This document shows, piece after piece, positions 48,801 to 60,042 of a stretch of DNA of 64,000 nucleotides (position 1 is the first letter of the stretch; each line of letters begins with the position of its first letter). A model generated the notes under the pieces. That model saw nothing but the letters and a program-made list of their open reading frames with translations, was not told the origin of the DNA and ran no database searches. Source of the DNA: Amia ocellicauda (taxonomy: Eukaryota; Chordata; Actinopteri; Amiiformes; Amiidae); the NCBI RefSeq assembly GCF_036373705.1, contig NC_089858.1:32280749-32344748 (forward strand), read 5' to 3'. A program made the position numbers and the translations under genes.

Positions 48801-50129
48801 TATACATACAATTACCCATGTATGCAGCTGGGTTTGTACTGGAGCAATCCAGGTACAGTGCCTTGCTCATGGGTACAACACCAGTGTCGCCCACTTGGGA
48901 TTGAACCCACAACCCTCTGCTCCAGAGTCCTGACCACTACACAAACTGCATGAAAATCACAATGTGGGTAGATGGTAGCAGCTTCTCACCCAAACAAGCA
49001 TAACCTGCAGCAGAGGAGGCCAGTCCAGCGGCGGTGGGAAAGTTGTTCACAGAGCAGATGTGAACTTTGTGCGACAAGCCTAAGCTCTCTGTGCTTACAT
49101 CCCCATCACTGCGTCTCTTCCTGGCAAGTCGACGGACTTTCCACACAAAAAACAAGTAAACAGAACAATGTTTTAGTTCTTCACATATTTCAGAGTAACA
49201 GGCAGGACAATAAGTCAGCTAAGTAGTCCCATCCTGCTATGGGCAGCACTGAAGCAACTTCAGTGGCAGAAATCAAGAAACTGGCGGGACAAAATGGAAG
49301 GTGGGAAATACCTATAAAGATGTTTTGAGCATTATCAGTTCATGGATGTATCAACATGCTTAGTGGGACGCAGGATGTGAGGTTCATCAAGTGAACAGAA
49401 CTTTGTGACAATGCAACAATGGCCCAGGAAACAGCTCTTTAACTAGGCAATAAATGATTGCTTTCTGAGTTTTGCATTAAACTGAGCTAAACTAGATGAC
49501 CGTGTTGTAGCTATGAGAGGAGCTGCATTGAAATAACGGTGTTATTCTTCGACCTGTAATTTAGTTTTACAGTACTTGTCTGTGTGTAGGTCACCCACTT
49601 TCTCTCAAACAGGACTGCAGTCGCGGCTGGTTGATGTTGTCCTCTTTGCCATTGAGCCAGATGCGATCTTCTTTAAAGTGACGACTGGAGGCGACTGTGG
49701 TAGTGGTCTTCAGCTACAATGGTAATCAGATCACACAGAGCTTTATGACACAGAACGGTAATTGCACAGTGATGTGTTTCATTTGTATAGTAATGCGATC
49801 AATTGGCATACATGTACTATAACTGTACCTGGTCTTGGTGAAGTGTGACACTCAAAGAGGAATTTATGGGCAAGATTAAATCCTCATCCCTCTTCCCCCC
49901 TGGAGAGTAGAATAAAAACATACGATCTGAAATAAGCGATCATCGCCCACCCCAACTCGACAATACAATACAACCCCCCTGAATGAATGAATGAATGCAT
50001 GAATGTCCACATCAGGAATCCAACCCAAACCAAAACAACACAGCGATACTCACAGTACTTTATAACCGCGATATTTACAGGCGCAGTGCAGGTCACTAAC
50101 GTGATGTTGTGTCTACTTTCTTCCGGCAT
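42822..50129 (-). CDS. MVD: Mevalonate diphosphate decarboxylase, ten exons
   Basis: Converts mevalonate 5-diphosphate plus ATP to isopentenyl diphosphate and CO2, feeding sterol and isoprenoid synthesis. Exons on the minus strand: 50054-50129, 49829-49899, 49599-49713, 48990-49136, 48398-48597, 47825-47899, 46820-47038, 45072-45187, 43551-43659, 42822-42902. All are GT/AG with matching phases; the product is 402 residues (human 400). The start [17 protein letters not shown] was chosen by homology; an in-frame upstream ATG at 50168 would add 13 residues. The GHMP-kinase loop [19 protein letters not shown] is at about 118-136. Catalytic positions match human with a +2 shift: Asn19, Ser129, Arg163 (GSGSACRS), Asp307 (YTFDAGPNA). 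[19 protein letters not shown] is present. The C-terminus ([12 protein letters not shown]) is normal. The gene appears complete and functional. Confidence 0.97.
43735..43930. repeat. Possible SINE-like repeat in the last MVD intron
   Basis: Contains CTGGTCCTCTAGTGC near the left, AATTAATTACTTGCTAA in the middle and GAGCCCTGGGCTGGATTGAA at the right. These words resemble the inserts in CYBA introns 2 and 5. Assigned by appearance only. Confidence 0.35.
48706..48945 (-). repeat. SINE-like interspersed repeat in MVD intron 4
   Basis: Includes TTAGCAGACGTCCTTATCCA, then GGGAGACTTACA, and ends GGGATTGAACCCACAACCCT with AGTCCTGACCACTAC. This combination is a widespread fish interspersed repeat that I recognise by sequence but not by family name. 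It sits about 45 bp from the exon 4 donor. Confidence 0.6.
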
Positions 50130-50199
50130 CTCGTATTTGTTTATTCTCACTATATCACAGGAACACAAAATAAGACTCTTAATTCTGACAGTGTGTGTT

Positions 50200-50560
50200 A
50201 AAATACGGATTCTTTAAAACCCACTCCAAACATTTCCATTGCACTTCCCAAATACACCCGAGCCCAGCTATTGGCTGCGTTAAAAACAGAAAGAGATTTT
50301 TCAACCAATCAACGCACGGTCCTGCACTGCCTGTATGACTAGGAGCCAATGAGAGCAATGAGACCATCCTCACACGAAAATAAGATCCGCCTTATGCGCA
50401 TGCGTATTAGTTCATGTTTCGCGAGAGCACGGGTCGCGGTGTAGCGCCGTCTGCGAGATCTGCGCAGCTCCACCAATGGGATCGGCGCGATTCTGTTTAT
50501 ATGCGCAGAGCTGCGGAAATCTGCCGGTGCTCTTCAGAACGTCTGCGTGACGTCAACATA
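50200..50560 (-). promoter_or_regulatory. MVD promoter region
   Basis: Immediately upstream of exon 1 are four CCAAT-type boxes: ATTGG at 50270-50274, CCAAT at 50305-50309, 50346-50350 and 50473-50477. There is also an NRF1-like TGCGCATGCG at 50395-50404 and a full CRE TGACGTCA at 50548-50555. The stretch is richer in CG than its surroundings. Sterol-pathway promoters commonly combine NF-Y sites with SREBP and CREB sites; no clear sterol response element was identified by eye. Confidence 0.5.
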
Positions 50561-51504
50561 GACAGCAGCCACAGTTGAACTAATTGACTGGAATATTGGC
50601 CTAGATTCACACTTATGGCTTATACAGACTAGTTCCCTATTATTAAGCAGGCACCAAAAACTAAAGAGCCTACGAAAACAATTGCCCATGTATTTTGTTC
50701 TATGATAAAAATGTAACAAAGATATCGTCTTGAAGAAATATATTTATATAGCAACTCATTAGCAAGGATAGGCACAGTTTTTTATTAACAGAGACAGTCA
50801 TGTCAATGTTAATCTTTTCCTTCCATAAAGTTAGAGACATTAACACTTTGCATAAAACAATATCTAAATTGATTAATTTATACTAAAGGTGGCAACGCAT
50901 ACTAGTGACAAACATATAAAAACTTATTTGACAAACATATCATAATGTCACACACTGTTCTGCAATCTCAAAAAAAAAGATTCTACCCATAGAAATAAGA
51001 ACTCAATACACATAAAAATGCACCCACAACAGGCCTACAAAACAGAAGTGCCTAGAGCCTACAAGAACTTAAATGCAACCATGATACAGACACAAAATGT
51101 TAATTTAACTTAACTACTTCATAATGTGTGTACTTATTTGTACATGTATTCTTTTTAGAAAAACTATTGATAGCTGCAAATGTGTGTAAAATCCTTTATA
51201 CATAGATGTCAAAATACTGGGCAAGTATATAAGCTACGTGTTCTACATTACTTTTGGTATGTTGACCATATCACACGCTTATTTTATTTAATAGAAATTA
51301 AGTCAATAATATTGCATTGAAGGCCATAAAAATCAATAACTAATTCAAGGATTGTCACAGAAAAATTACTTTATTGTACATAGTTGCATAGTTTATTCAG
51401 CATATCATGTAATCTCACCTGATCCTCACATAGAATTACTAATAAAATATATATATATAAAAAACAAATCTTGTGGGAAAGAATCTAAGCAAAATTTCTG
51501 AACG
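50561..51504. other. AT-rich intergenic interval, nothing recognised
   Basis: No coding frame, repeat end or RNA gene was identified between the MVD promoter and the orphan exon. Confidence 0.5.
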
Positions 51505-51622
51505 TTACATCGCTATTCTTCCTCCTTTCTTGGTTTTCCATAAAGCATAACTATCTTCTCTTGCTGTGGTGAAGCCTCTCTTGCTCATTCCCAGACACGA
51601 GGTGTGGTACCATCGCTGGCAG
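51505..51622 (-). pseudogene. Orphan last exon resembling part of a PHD finger
   Basis: After an acceptor-like TTTTCTAG the minus strand reads CQRWYHTSCLGMSKRGF and continues to a TAA at 51505-51507, 39 codons in all. The C-x-x-W-[YF]-H-x-x-C-L-G-[ML] pattern is the central part of a PHD finger, as found in chromatin proteins and in some retroelement ORF1 proteins. The expected final Cys pair is absent. No partner exon was found upstream (51623-52140), and beyond that lies a CR1 element. It may be a degenerate retroelement fragment or the last exon of an unseen gene. Confidence 0.35.
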
Positions 51623-52432
51623 CTAGAAAACTATCTGCAAAATGGATAACAGAAACACATATGAAAGAACATACAGTACATTCTTTTTGAGATTATATCA
51701 TATGCGACATGAAACAATTATAACCGCATGACCATTGAATAACAGGTGTGAGAGAAATGTGTAGGTTGCAAATCAGGTGTGACATCATTGTGGATGTATC
51801 AATCAGTATGGAATCTCTGTAGGAATTACAGTATTCCAGGCATAACATGGCAACAATTCCTAGGAGTAGGGCTTGCCTATACTGTCTGAGGTATCACACA
51901 TCAGTTTTCACATTTCATGCAGTTATTCATTCTTGGAGCAAGAAAAGTTGTATAACTTTTTGTACCATTATAATCTTGTTTGCTGGCCTTTTCATGAAAT
52001 GTGAAAACTGATTTTACAAGTTGCCACAGAGAAAGACAGGAGAGTACAGGTGAGAGGTAGCAATCTTGTTGTTTGATTAGTTTCAGAATAGTCTTAGCAT
52101 TGCTCATTTTGTTTTAAGTTTGCCTTAAATTGACGTTAGCATTGTCTATAGTTTGCCTAAATTGAAGTCAATTCAGTTCAGCTGCTGAGTTGGTGAAAGT
52201 AAACAGGTTGTAGAAGGGAGTTGCTGTCTAGGACTAGCAGGAATTCTGTTGCAGGAGGAGCCAGGTGGGGCCAGTTAGGTGTGAATTGGGGGTAGGTAGA
52301 CAAAAGCTACTTAAAGCAGCTGTTGAGAAAGAGCTGTGCTGTTTCTCGCTGACAAAAGTTAAGCAGTTGACTAGCAGCAGGAACCAAGAGAAGTATAAAG
52401 AGACAATAAAAAAAAAAGTAACATCTAGAAGC

Positions 52433-53380
52433 ATGTGGCCACTACAGTGTCAGGTTTGCAGAATGATTGCCTTCCTGGATGAACTCATTCAAGAAGGCTT
52501 CATTTGTGAACGTTGTCGGCAGGTTGAAATCCTAGTGATCAAGGTTCGTGATCTTGAGGCACAGCTTGTCGATCTGCACTGTATTAGGGATATAGAAGAA
52601 TTGGTCAATCAGCCCAGGAGAGAGATGGTGTGCACGCCAAAACCTAGGAGAGTTGAGACCTTAGAGCAGGACAGCGTAGAGAACTGATGGGTTACAGTAG
52701 GTCGTAACCGCAGAAAAGGGCGTGCACAACCCCTAGAGACACCCCAAGAGCTTGAATTGCCCAACAGGTTCCAACTGCTGGACACCGAGTTGGACAGTGA
52801 CAGCTCAGAGGGTGATGGGGGGGCAGTTGAGCACCAGAGCACCATGGTGCCCACTCCCCCCCAGAAGAAGGAGGTAGTTATAGTAGGAGACTCAATTCTT
52901 AGAGGCATAGATCACACAGTGTGTTCTAGTGACAAGGAGACCCGCATGGTATCTTGCCTGCCTGGTGTTCAGGTTGCAGATCTCCCTAAACTAGTAGACG
53001 GGCTACTGGCCAAAGCCGGGGGGAATCCACTGGTCATGGTACACATTGGAACCAATGACATAGGAAAAGGTAGGACAGAGGTTCTGCAAGACAAATTTAA
53101 AGAGTTAGGAACAAAACTAAAGAGCAGAACCTCCACGGTAGTTTTCTCTGAAATACTTCCGGTACCACATGCCAGGCCAGGGAGACAGGCAGAGATAAGA
53201 AAGTTTAACACGTGGTTGAAAGCTTGGTGTAGGGAAGAGGGTTTTAGGTTTATGGAGCATTGGTCTTTCTTCTGGGATAGATGGGACCTGTACAAACTGG
53301 ACGGTCTACATCTAAACAGAAGGAGGGCTAATGCGTTGGGAGAGCGTATGTGCAGTGAAATTGAGAATCATTTAAACTAG
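52433..53380 (+). pseudogene. CR1 ORF1: zinc-knuckle-like N-terminus plus SGNH-type esterase domain
   Basis: Begins MWPLQCQVCRMIAFLDEL with a C-x2-C...C-x2-C arrangement (CQVC...CERC), then a coiled-coil-like stretch. A TGA at 52685-52687 interrupts the frame just before WVTVGRNRRKG. The second part (from about 52757) contains VVIVGDSILRGID (Gly-Asp-Ser nucleophile block), MVHIGTNDIGKG and LDGLHLNRRRANALG (catalytic Asp-x-x-His). This is the SGNH hydrolase layout of CR1 ORF1 proteins. Such proteins bind RNA and may act on membranes during retrotransposition. The single stop makes it a recent pseudogene. Confidence 0.88.
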
Positions 53381-53463
53381 GAACCAGGGGGGCAGGGAGC
53401 TCTGACAATGGGAGATGTTCCACCAAGGAAAGAAAACCCAGGGAAGAACTTGTATTAAATCCC

Positions 53464-55792
53464 AGTAACAGAACAGAATCTTTGTGGGTGAAACTTTTGA
53501 ACAAGAGATCTGGAGGATTAGTGGTAGAAGTGTGTTACAGGCCACCAAACTCAGATATTCAGAAAGATGCTGCATTGTACAGTGTAATCAGGACTGCATG
53601 TAGCAAGGATGTGGCTGTTATAATGGGGGATTTCAATTTCCCAAACTTAGACTGGGAAAGCCCAGTGGGGACTACAGAAGCAGAAATAGAAATGGTTGAG
53701 ATGGTAAATGACTGCTTTCTAACTCAATTTGTCAGGGAACCAACCAGAGAGAGCGCATGTATTGACTTGATCTTTTCAAATGACCAAGATAGAGTCAGGG
53801 GGACAGTAGTTAGAGAACCAATGGCAAATTGTGATCACAATATGGTTAGCTTTGAGGCATTCTTTCAAAAAACAAGGTCCAAGTCTAAAACAATGGTCTA
53901 CAATTTTAGAAAAGCAAACCTTGAAGGTATGAGATGGCACTTAGAAGAGGTAGACTGGAGCACACTGGATACAGAGTCAGTTGAAAATGGATGGGTATAT
54001 TTTAAGAATATACTACTTGAGGCTCAGGAGCAATTTGTACCAAAACTTAGCAAATTGAGGAACAAACAAAACTGGCCAAAATGGTTTAATAGAGGTATGC
54101 AAAAAAATATAAAGAGGAAGAAAATGTTGTATAGCGCATACAAAAGGGAAGGTGACGAAACAAAATACATAGAATATGTTGAGCTGCAAAGAGATCTTAA
54201 GAAAGGGATCAGGAAAGCAAAGAGGGAAATAGAAAGAAACATTGCTCTTGGAGCTAAAACCAATGCAAAGAGCTTTTTTCAATATTACAACAGCAAGCGG
54301 TCAATAAAGGAGGAGGTGAAACAGATAAAGGGCAAAAATGAAGGTATCTTGGAAAACGAACAAGATGTGGCAAATATTATAAATGAGTATTTCACAGAGG
54401 TTTTTACAAAAAAAAAAACAGATGACATGCCACAGGTTGACAATCAGTCCAGTCAAACCCTAAGAGAGATCAGGATAAATGAGGAGGAGGTACTATAGGG
54501 ACTAGCAGAATTAAAAACAAACAAATCACCTGGGCCAGATGGGATATTTCCAACAGTACTTAAAGAAATGAGGGAAATTATTTATAGGCCGCTAACTCGA
54601 TTATTCCAAATGACACTTAGAACAGGGGATGTCCCCACTGACTGGAAGACAGCAAATGTCATACCAATCCACAAGAAAGGGGACAAAACTGAGCCAGGAA
54701 ATTACAGACCAATCAGTCTCACCTGCATCACCTGTAAAATGTTGGAAAAAATGATTAGACAGAAAATAGAGGAGCATCTCAATGAAAACCATATTCTTGG
54801 AGATAGTCAACATGGGTTTAGACGAGGCAGATCATGTCTTACTAGCTTACTAAAATTTTTTGAACATGCAACTGCAGCTGTAGACCATGTGAAAGCATAT
54901 GATATGATATACTTAGATTTCCAAAAAGCTTTTGATAAGGTTCCACACCAAAGACTGATCCTCAAATTGGAAGCTGTAGGCGTTCAGGGTAATGTAAGTA
55001 GATGGATTATGAACTGGTTGATGTATAGGAAACAGAGGGTGTCAATTAGAGGAGTCACTTCTAACTGGAGTGAGGTTGTTAGTGGAGTTCCACAGGGATC
55101 AGTACTAGGGCCTTTGCTTTTTCTAATCTATATTAATGATCTGGACTGTGGGATAGTTAGCAAACTTGTCAAATTTGCAGATGCGAAGTAACGCATGAGA
55201 AAGAGCTAGGATTCTATGTGGACTCCTCACTTTCTCCATCCAAGCAATGTGGGGAAGCAATAAAAAAGGCAAACAGGATGTTAGGGTATATTGTCAAAAG
55301 TGTAGAATTTAAAACAAGGGCAGTGATGTTCAGACTGTACAATGTGTTAGTTAGAGCTCATCTGGATACTGTGGACAGTTCTGGGCTCCACACTTCAAGA
55401 AAGATATCGCTGCTCTAGAGGCAGTTCAGAGGAGAGCAACCAGACTTATTCCAGGTCTGAAGGGAATGTCCTACTGAGAGACTGAGGAACTGAACCTTTT
55501 CACCCTGGAACAGAGGAGACTATGTGGGGACTTGATCCAAGTCTTCAAAATCATGAAAGGCATCGACCACATCAAACCAGAGGAGCTTTTCCAGATCATC
55601 AGGGACACACGCACCCGGGGACACAAATGGAAATTGGGCTTCAAGGCATTCAAAACGGAAAACCGGAGACACTTCTTTACACAGAGAGTAGTCGCAATCT
55701 GGAATAAACTACCCAGCGATGTGGTTGAAGCTGAAAGTTTGGGAACATTTAAAAATAGTCTGGATAGGATCCTTGGATCACTTAGATATTAA
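53464..55792 (+). pseudogene. CR1 ORF2: truncated endonuclease plus reverse transcriptase, several breaks
   Basis: The 5' part of the apurinic-type endonuclease is missing; what remains has VIMGDFNFPNLDW and ANCDHNMV. A TAG at 54496-54498 interrupts the frame before KSPGPDGIFP. The RT blocks NYRPISLTCITCKMLEK, YLDFQKAFDKVPH and [20 protein letters not shown] are intact. The frame breaks at KFAD, where the FADD active-site motif loses its second Asp. Reading resumes in another frame at THEKELGFYVDSS. The C-terminal domain ends GTFKNSLDRILGSLRY. It is dead. Confidence 0.9.
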
Positions 55793-55868
55793 TGAACACC
55801 AAACGAGCACGATGGGTCGAATGGCCTCCTCTCGTTTGTAAACTTTCTTATGTTCTTATGTTCTTATG

Positions 55869-56371
55869 ATGGGTGATCCAAGGCCATATTCAATTCAGTA
55901 GGTGTCTGTACATTACATTTCACCCCCCTTTGCAGGGTGCACAATCCTTAGTTTTTTCAGGAATTACATATGTATATACCCCATGGCAGGGAATGGCAGG
56001 ACTTTAATTTTGAAACGACAAGAGCCTTCTAGCTGTATTGCTTACTGGAAGTAGAACTCTTACTGTTGCTTAATGTTGCTAGCTTCACACTACTCCATAA
56101 AGAGAAAGTCTCCAGAACTCCCATGAGTGAATGGCAAACCCACAACATCCGCAGAGAGGATCTCCCTGGAGCTGTCTCATGCACTTGCTGTGCCCCTCTA
56201 CCCATTCACACTCACTATCTTTCTCTGTGTGTGTGGTGGGAGTGCAGTGGAGGAGGGTGTGCATGGTTTCCTTGTATGTTTTTCTGGCTTTGACCTTGTG
56301 GAGCTTTTGGTGGTCAGGAAGGGGTGTTAGTAGCCCATATACTTTGACGCATTGGCATGCCATTCAAATTA
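55869..56371. other. Interval with no recognised feature
   Basis: Overlapping short frames occur here, but none shows a known motif or splice context. Confidence 0.45.
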
Positions 56372-57005
56372 TAACTTTTGAACAGGTCACCGTGGAGGAG
56401 TGCGTCCTCGCGGTGAGCTGTGAATGTAAAATCAGCCTCCCGTATGAGTAAAGCCGTAGTGGTGTTCCTGGCCAGGGGAGAGCTGGTACAAACGGTGGTA
56501 CAACGGGGGATTGTTGTCGACCAGTCACTAATTCAAGTAGTTCCGTTGGGAAATCCGGCCATTCCAGTAACCCCTAATGTTCCACCTTTCGTTCCCAGTC
56601 TGTTGATTGAACGAGAGCTGCAGCGGTACAGGAAACTCATGTCAGGGGTGAAGCATATCCCGCTGGGATGTAAAGCCCCAGAACTTCGGCATGTCATGTC
56701 GTGTTGTGTACGGGGGGGGGCTGACAAAGACAGAGGGCAGCGCGACAGTGAAGAGGAGGTTTTTAAAAGACCAGTGAAAACACGTAATGTTGAGGTACCC
56801 GCAAAAAACAACTAATGTCAGTTTTTTTGATGATAGTGTATCAGGTGGTGAGGTCAGTGGGGCTGATGAGTGTAGCTGTGCGGGGCTGCTGGGGTGCAGG
56901 CTCAGGGGAGCAGGGATAGTTCAGAGGGAGACTGATGATGAAAGCTGTTTTACTGACTCGTCTCAAGTGTCGGAAGTGGCAGATCCCCCGGAGAGGGGGG
57001 TATAG
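56372..57005 (+). pseudogene. Fragment of a fish retroelement ORF1 (Tx1-like gag-type protein)
   Basis: Reading across two frames gives VTVEECVLAVSCE, then ASRMSKAVVVFLA, then VDQSLIQVVPLGNPA, VPPFVPSLLIERELQRY and KHIPLGCKAPELRHVMS. I recognise this wording from gag-like ORF1 proteins of fish L1/Tx1-type non-LTR elements, upstream of their zinc knuckles. The frame is interrupted near 56440 and 56815. The acidic, Ser-rich tail continues to 57003. There is no RT nearby. The family name is given with moderate confidence. Confidence 0.55.
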
Positions 57006-58029
57006 TGCTCAGAGTATTATTGTTTTTTTGGGAACAAAATAAAGGGAAAGGGGTGTGAATTAGGAGTCTTTTTTCACGGATTTAAAACAGTTTGTTTGTT
57101 CGGCACAAGCTCTGTTGCTGGGCTCCTCGGAGCATGAGTATCCGGAAAAAGGTTTAGATTGAGAAAACTAGTCACACTAGACCCGAGTGTCTCTAAGGAA
57201 TAAGTCGTAATGGGTAGTGTGGGGGGTGTTCTAGATACCACCACTACTAAAGGGATAGTCTGTGGCAAGGCACTGGTGTAGGTGGAGAATAATGATGGTC
57301 TATACCAGAAGGTCGGTGCAAAAACAACAGGGCTTATTTATTAACAAGATATCAAAAATAAAGAATGAAGAAGAAGAATAATCCACAGAATAAACTAAAC
57401 TCCCAGGCTTACATAAATAAACAAACAAATAAATGAAGTATTTACAAAAAACCCAGCTCCCTGGCACAGCCTCACCACAAGCTGTATGAGCCCTCTCTCC
57501 CTCCAGATCCAAACTAGTCATTTAAATAGTTCCACACAGCCCTACCCTAATCAGGCCGTACCACTAAAGCAGGTGGATACAGGGGTAGCCAGCTAAGAAA
57601 AGTTAACCAAAAAGAATTTGACAGTCCAGTAGATTCTCATGTATAAAGAGTCTCCAGCATAAGCAAGTTACATACTAGAGACATCAAAGTTCTGTCCTAA
57701 GATTATATTATTCAGGGTGTGAGTACTCCCACCCCTCCAATAATAACAGCTTCAGACACCCCCACTTACACTCCAGGAAGCGCAACAAAGGGACGCAGCC
57801 GAGAGACGCCAACGCCCCCTCCCGTTCTGTAGTTTTCAGCTTCTCTTGGAGTAGGTGTGTAGTATGAGTCTCGTTTGGAGCCGGCCTCGGTCCCTTCTCT
57901 GAGATCTACTGCACGATTTTACCTTTCTGTACCATTTATTTTTACAGATTCGAGTGGCGTAGGAGAGGATAGAGACGGAGTCTACTCCACGGAGCAGCCT
58001 CCCCCCTGCTCTATCCTGGGATAAACCGC
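57006..58029. other. Interval of uncertain content, probably the leader of the DIRS-like element
   Basis: No gene or transposon terminus was recognised. The last few hundred bases (57780-58029), GC-rich and reading smoothly into the gag frame, are probably leader sequence of the DIRS-like element, but its terminal repeat was not identified. Confidence 0.35.
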
Positions 58030-58902
58030 TTGACACACCGAGAACAGCATTCGACAAACATCGAACTTTGTCGATCCCTCGACCCTGCTTTCGACATCGA
58101 CCAACCTCATCGATCCCTCGACCTTTCTCTTGAGATCGATCAACCTCATCGATCCCTCGACCTCTCTGTCGATATCAACCAACCTCATCGATCCCTCGAC
58201 CTTTCTGTTGATATTGATTGTGAAATCCCACCTCGTGTCATCCCGAGTCGACCTCGATCAATCCTGTCGACTCCTCAACCACATCCGTTGACCTCTGTGC
58301 TCCATCGACCTCTCGACGAAGTCCAGTTGACCCGCTCTCGACCTCTGGACATCCGTGACGACCTCTTGGACCTCGACGTCAATATCCTTGACATTAATAT
58401 CGAGGGGGACGGTATCAGAGCGGAGGAGTTTGGTGAAGTCCATCTGCCACGAGAGCTGTCGATATACTTGGAGGGTCTGGACGTGGACGATCTAGAAACG
58501 AATCTTCTCACAGGGATGAAACCGAAAGTGGCTTTCCACCACTGTTCCTGGTGCCAGGGCAAGCTGCCCTCAGACGATGGACATGATCTGTGCATGCGTT
58601 GTCTCGGAGAGGAACATGCCCGGAACGCACTGATGGGAGAGGGGGGCTGCGTGCATTGTGCGGCTTTTATGGAGGCAACGTGCCTTAAAAGGGCCAGGAA
58701 CTCCCTGTCGGCCAGCTGTCGCAGCAGAAGCTCCGCCCTCCGCTCCTCTGTGGGCTCCGCTACACAAGGGACCACAGCGAGTGTTTCTCCTAGGCGGAGA
58801 CATTTGTCTTCATCTCGCGCCTCAACCAGCGAGAGTGCGGTCTGCCTCCCCATCTCCAGCTCCTCGCAGACACTCCCCAGAAAGGAGAGCACGCTCCCCT
58901 AG
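58030..58902 (+). pseudogene. DIRS gag-like protein with 13-residue repeats
   Basis: The 290-codon frame contains four tandem 13-residue repeats at residues 15-66 (type RSLDLSVDINQPH). A Cys box follows with Cys172, Cys175, Cys188 and Cys191 in the pattern CSWC...CMRCLGEEHA, typical of DIRS-type gag proteins and probably zinc-binding. The frame then drifts: from about 58870 the plausible continuation (RARSPRRRSLRARRSSSRS, an Arg-Ser-rich tail, then SLIKTVGELAHRLDSQQQIL, coiled-coil-like) lies in another frame to 59296. The nucleotide sequence is unusually dense in TCGA. It is likely non-functional because of the frameshift. Confidence 0.75.
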
Positions 58903-59340
58903 ACGCAGGTCCCTGAGAGCGAGACGCTCCAGCTCCAGATCTGCGAGGTGCTCCGCTCTGCGAACCCATCCACACCACAGGAGACAAGACGCAGAAGGGA
59001 TTGCGTCACTCATTAAAACAGTCGGGGAGTTGGCACACAGGCTGGATTCTCAGCAGCAGATACTGAACACTGTGGTGGCCCGACTTCCGACCGGAGAGGA
59101 AGCTCCCCGCCTTCCCCAGCTGCCACCCCCACTACCACAGCCACCGGAAGAGATGCTATCCCATGTGGCTTCTCATTCAGATATCTCGGATGCTCTATCC
59201 TTTACAGAGGAGACTGAGAGAGCAAGCTCAGTGTCGGAACCGTTTCAAGGGCTGAGCGTGAAGTTCAAGGCCCTGATGAGGGGGCGGCTATGGTGATGGA
59301 CATCTCCTAGTGCGTCCAGGAAAAGGTTCCCAAAAATCGA

Positions 59341-59980
59341 TTGGTCAGGGAGAAGACCGCGAGGCCTGCAGAGACTCTCCCCTTGCTTGACGACTATATG
59401 GATATCATACAGTCCACATGGAACCAGACAGCGTCGGCTCCTGCGACTTCTAGGCAGGCGGAGGCCATGTACGCAACAGCGGGGCAGAACAAAAGGGACT
59501 GGGATCTTTCCCACCGATCGGGCACTCAGTGTCCAGGCTGATCCAAGCGGGTGCTGTTTTGGGCAAGGAGCCGTTCTGCCCTAATAAACAGTGCAGGACG
59601 ACAGACGCGATCCTGAAGAAGGCATATGCTGCGGAAACTTCAGCATTCCAAGCCAATAATGGCCATCCTCATCACAGGCCATCCTCATCCTGTACATGGG
59701 GCAGGGCTTCATTTGTACCGGAACAAGGTACCCGGTACCGGCACCTCCTGCCGGATCTCAGGTTTTGAGTGTATGTGTATTTACGCCGATCCTGTCGCAA
59801 AACCCCCCCCCCCCCCGGCTCTCACATGGCGGATGTGGAGGAAATGGAGCTCATCAACGCCTACATGACGGATTTGCTGCGAGAAAGGGCGAAGGCAGCC
59901 ATCGCCACCCCACCCCACCCCAACAGACTGACCGGACTCGACCAATGGCAAGCCTGCACCCAGGACTCCTTGGTGTGAAC
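59341..59980 (+). pseudogene. DIRS gag C-terminal/linker region, broken
   Basis: Motifs in order: RPAETLPLLDDYMDIIQSTW, KRDWDLSHRSG, then in another frame SRLIQAGAVLGKEPFCPNKQ, ILKKAYAAETSAFQANN, and after an unrelated stretch with a C run (59802-59817) MADVEEMELINAYMTDLL. The same series occurs inverted at 18847-19190. At least two frame changes and an extra segment at about 59670-59825 interrupt it. Confidence 0.7.
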
Positions 59981-60042
59981 GACGATGACCCACGGATACT
60001 CCCTCCAATTCCACTCTGGCTCCCCCCTTCAGGGGGGTGCTG

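Larger units (their letters stand above)
52140..55868 (+). mobile_element. CR1-type LINE, nearly complete but defective
   Basis: Contains ORF1, ORF2 and a 3' end of TTCTTATG tandem octamers (55846-55868) preceded by TGGGTCGAATGGCCTCCTCT. The octamer tail and the esterase-containing ORF1 are CR1-clade traits. The 5' limit is approximate. It is inactivated by nonsense codons in both ORFs, loss of the start of the endonuclease and a deletion beginning in the RT active site. Confidence 0.9.

Noticed and set aside
50127-50168. Upstream in-frame ATG of MVD adding 13 residues
   Set aside because: The downstream start MPEESRH fits the length and start of known MVD proteins; the longer form cannot be excluded.
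58275-58892. 205-codon minus-strand frame opposite the DIRS gag
   Set aside because: Antisense of the gag-like ORF; the plus-strand Cys box and continuity with the DIRS reverse transcriptase decide the strand.
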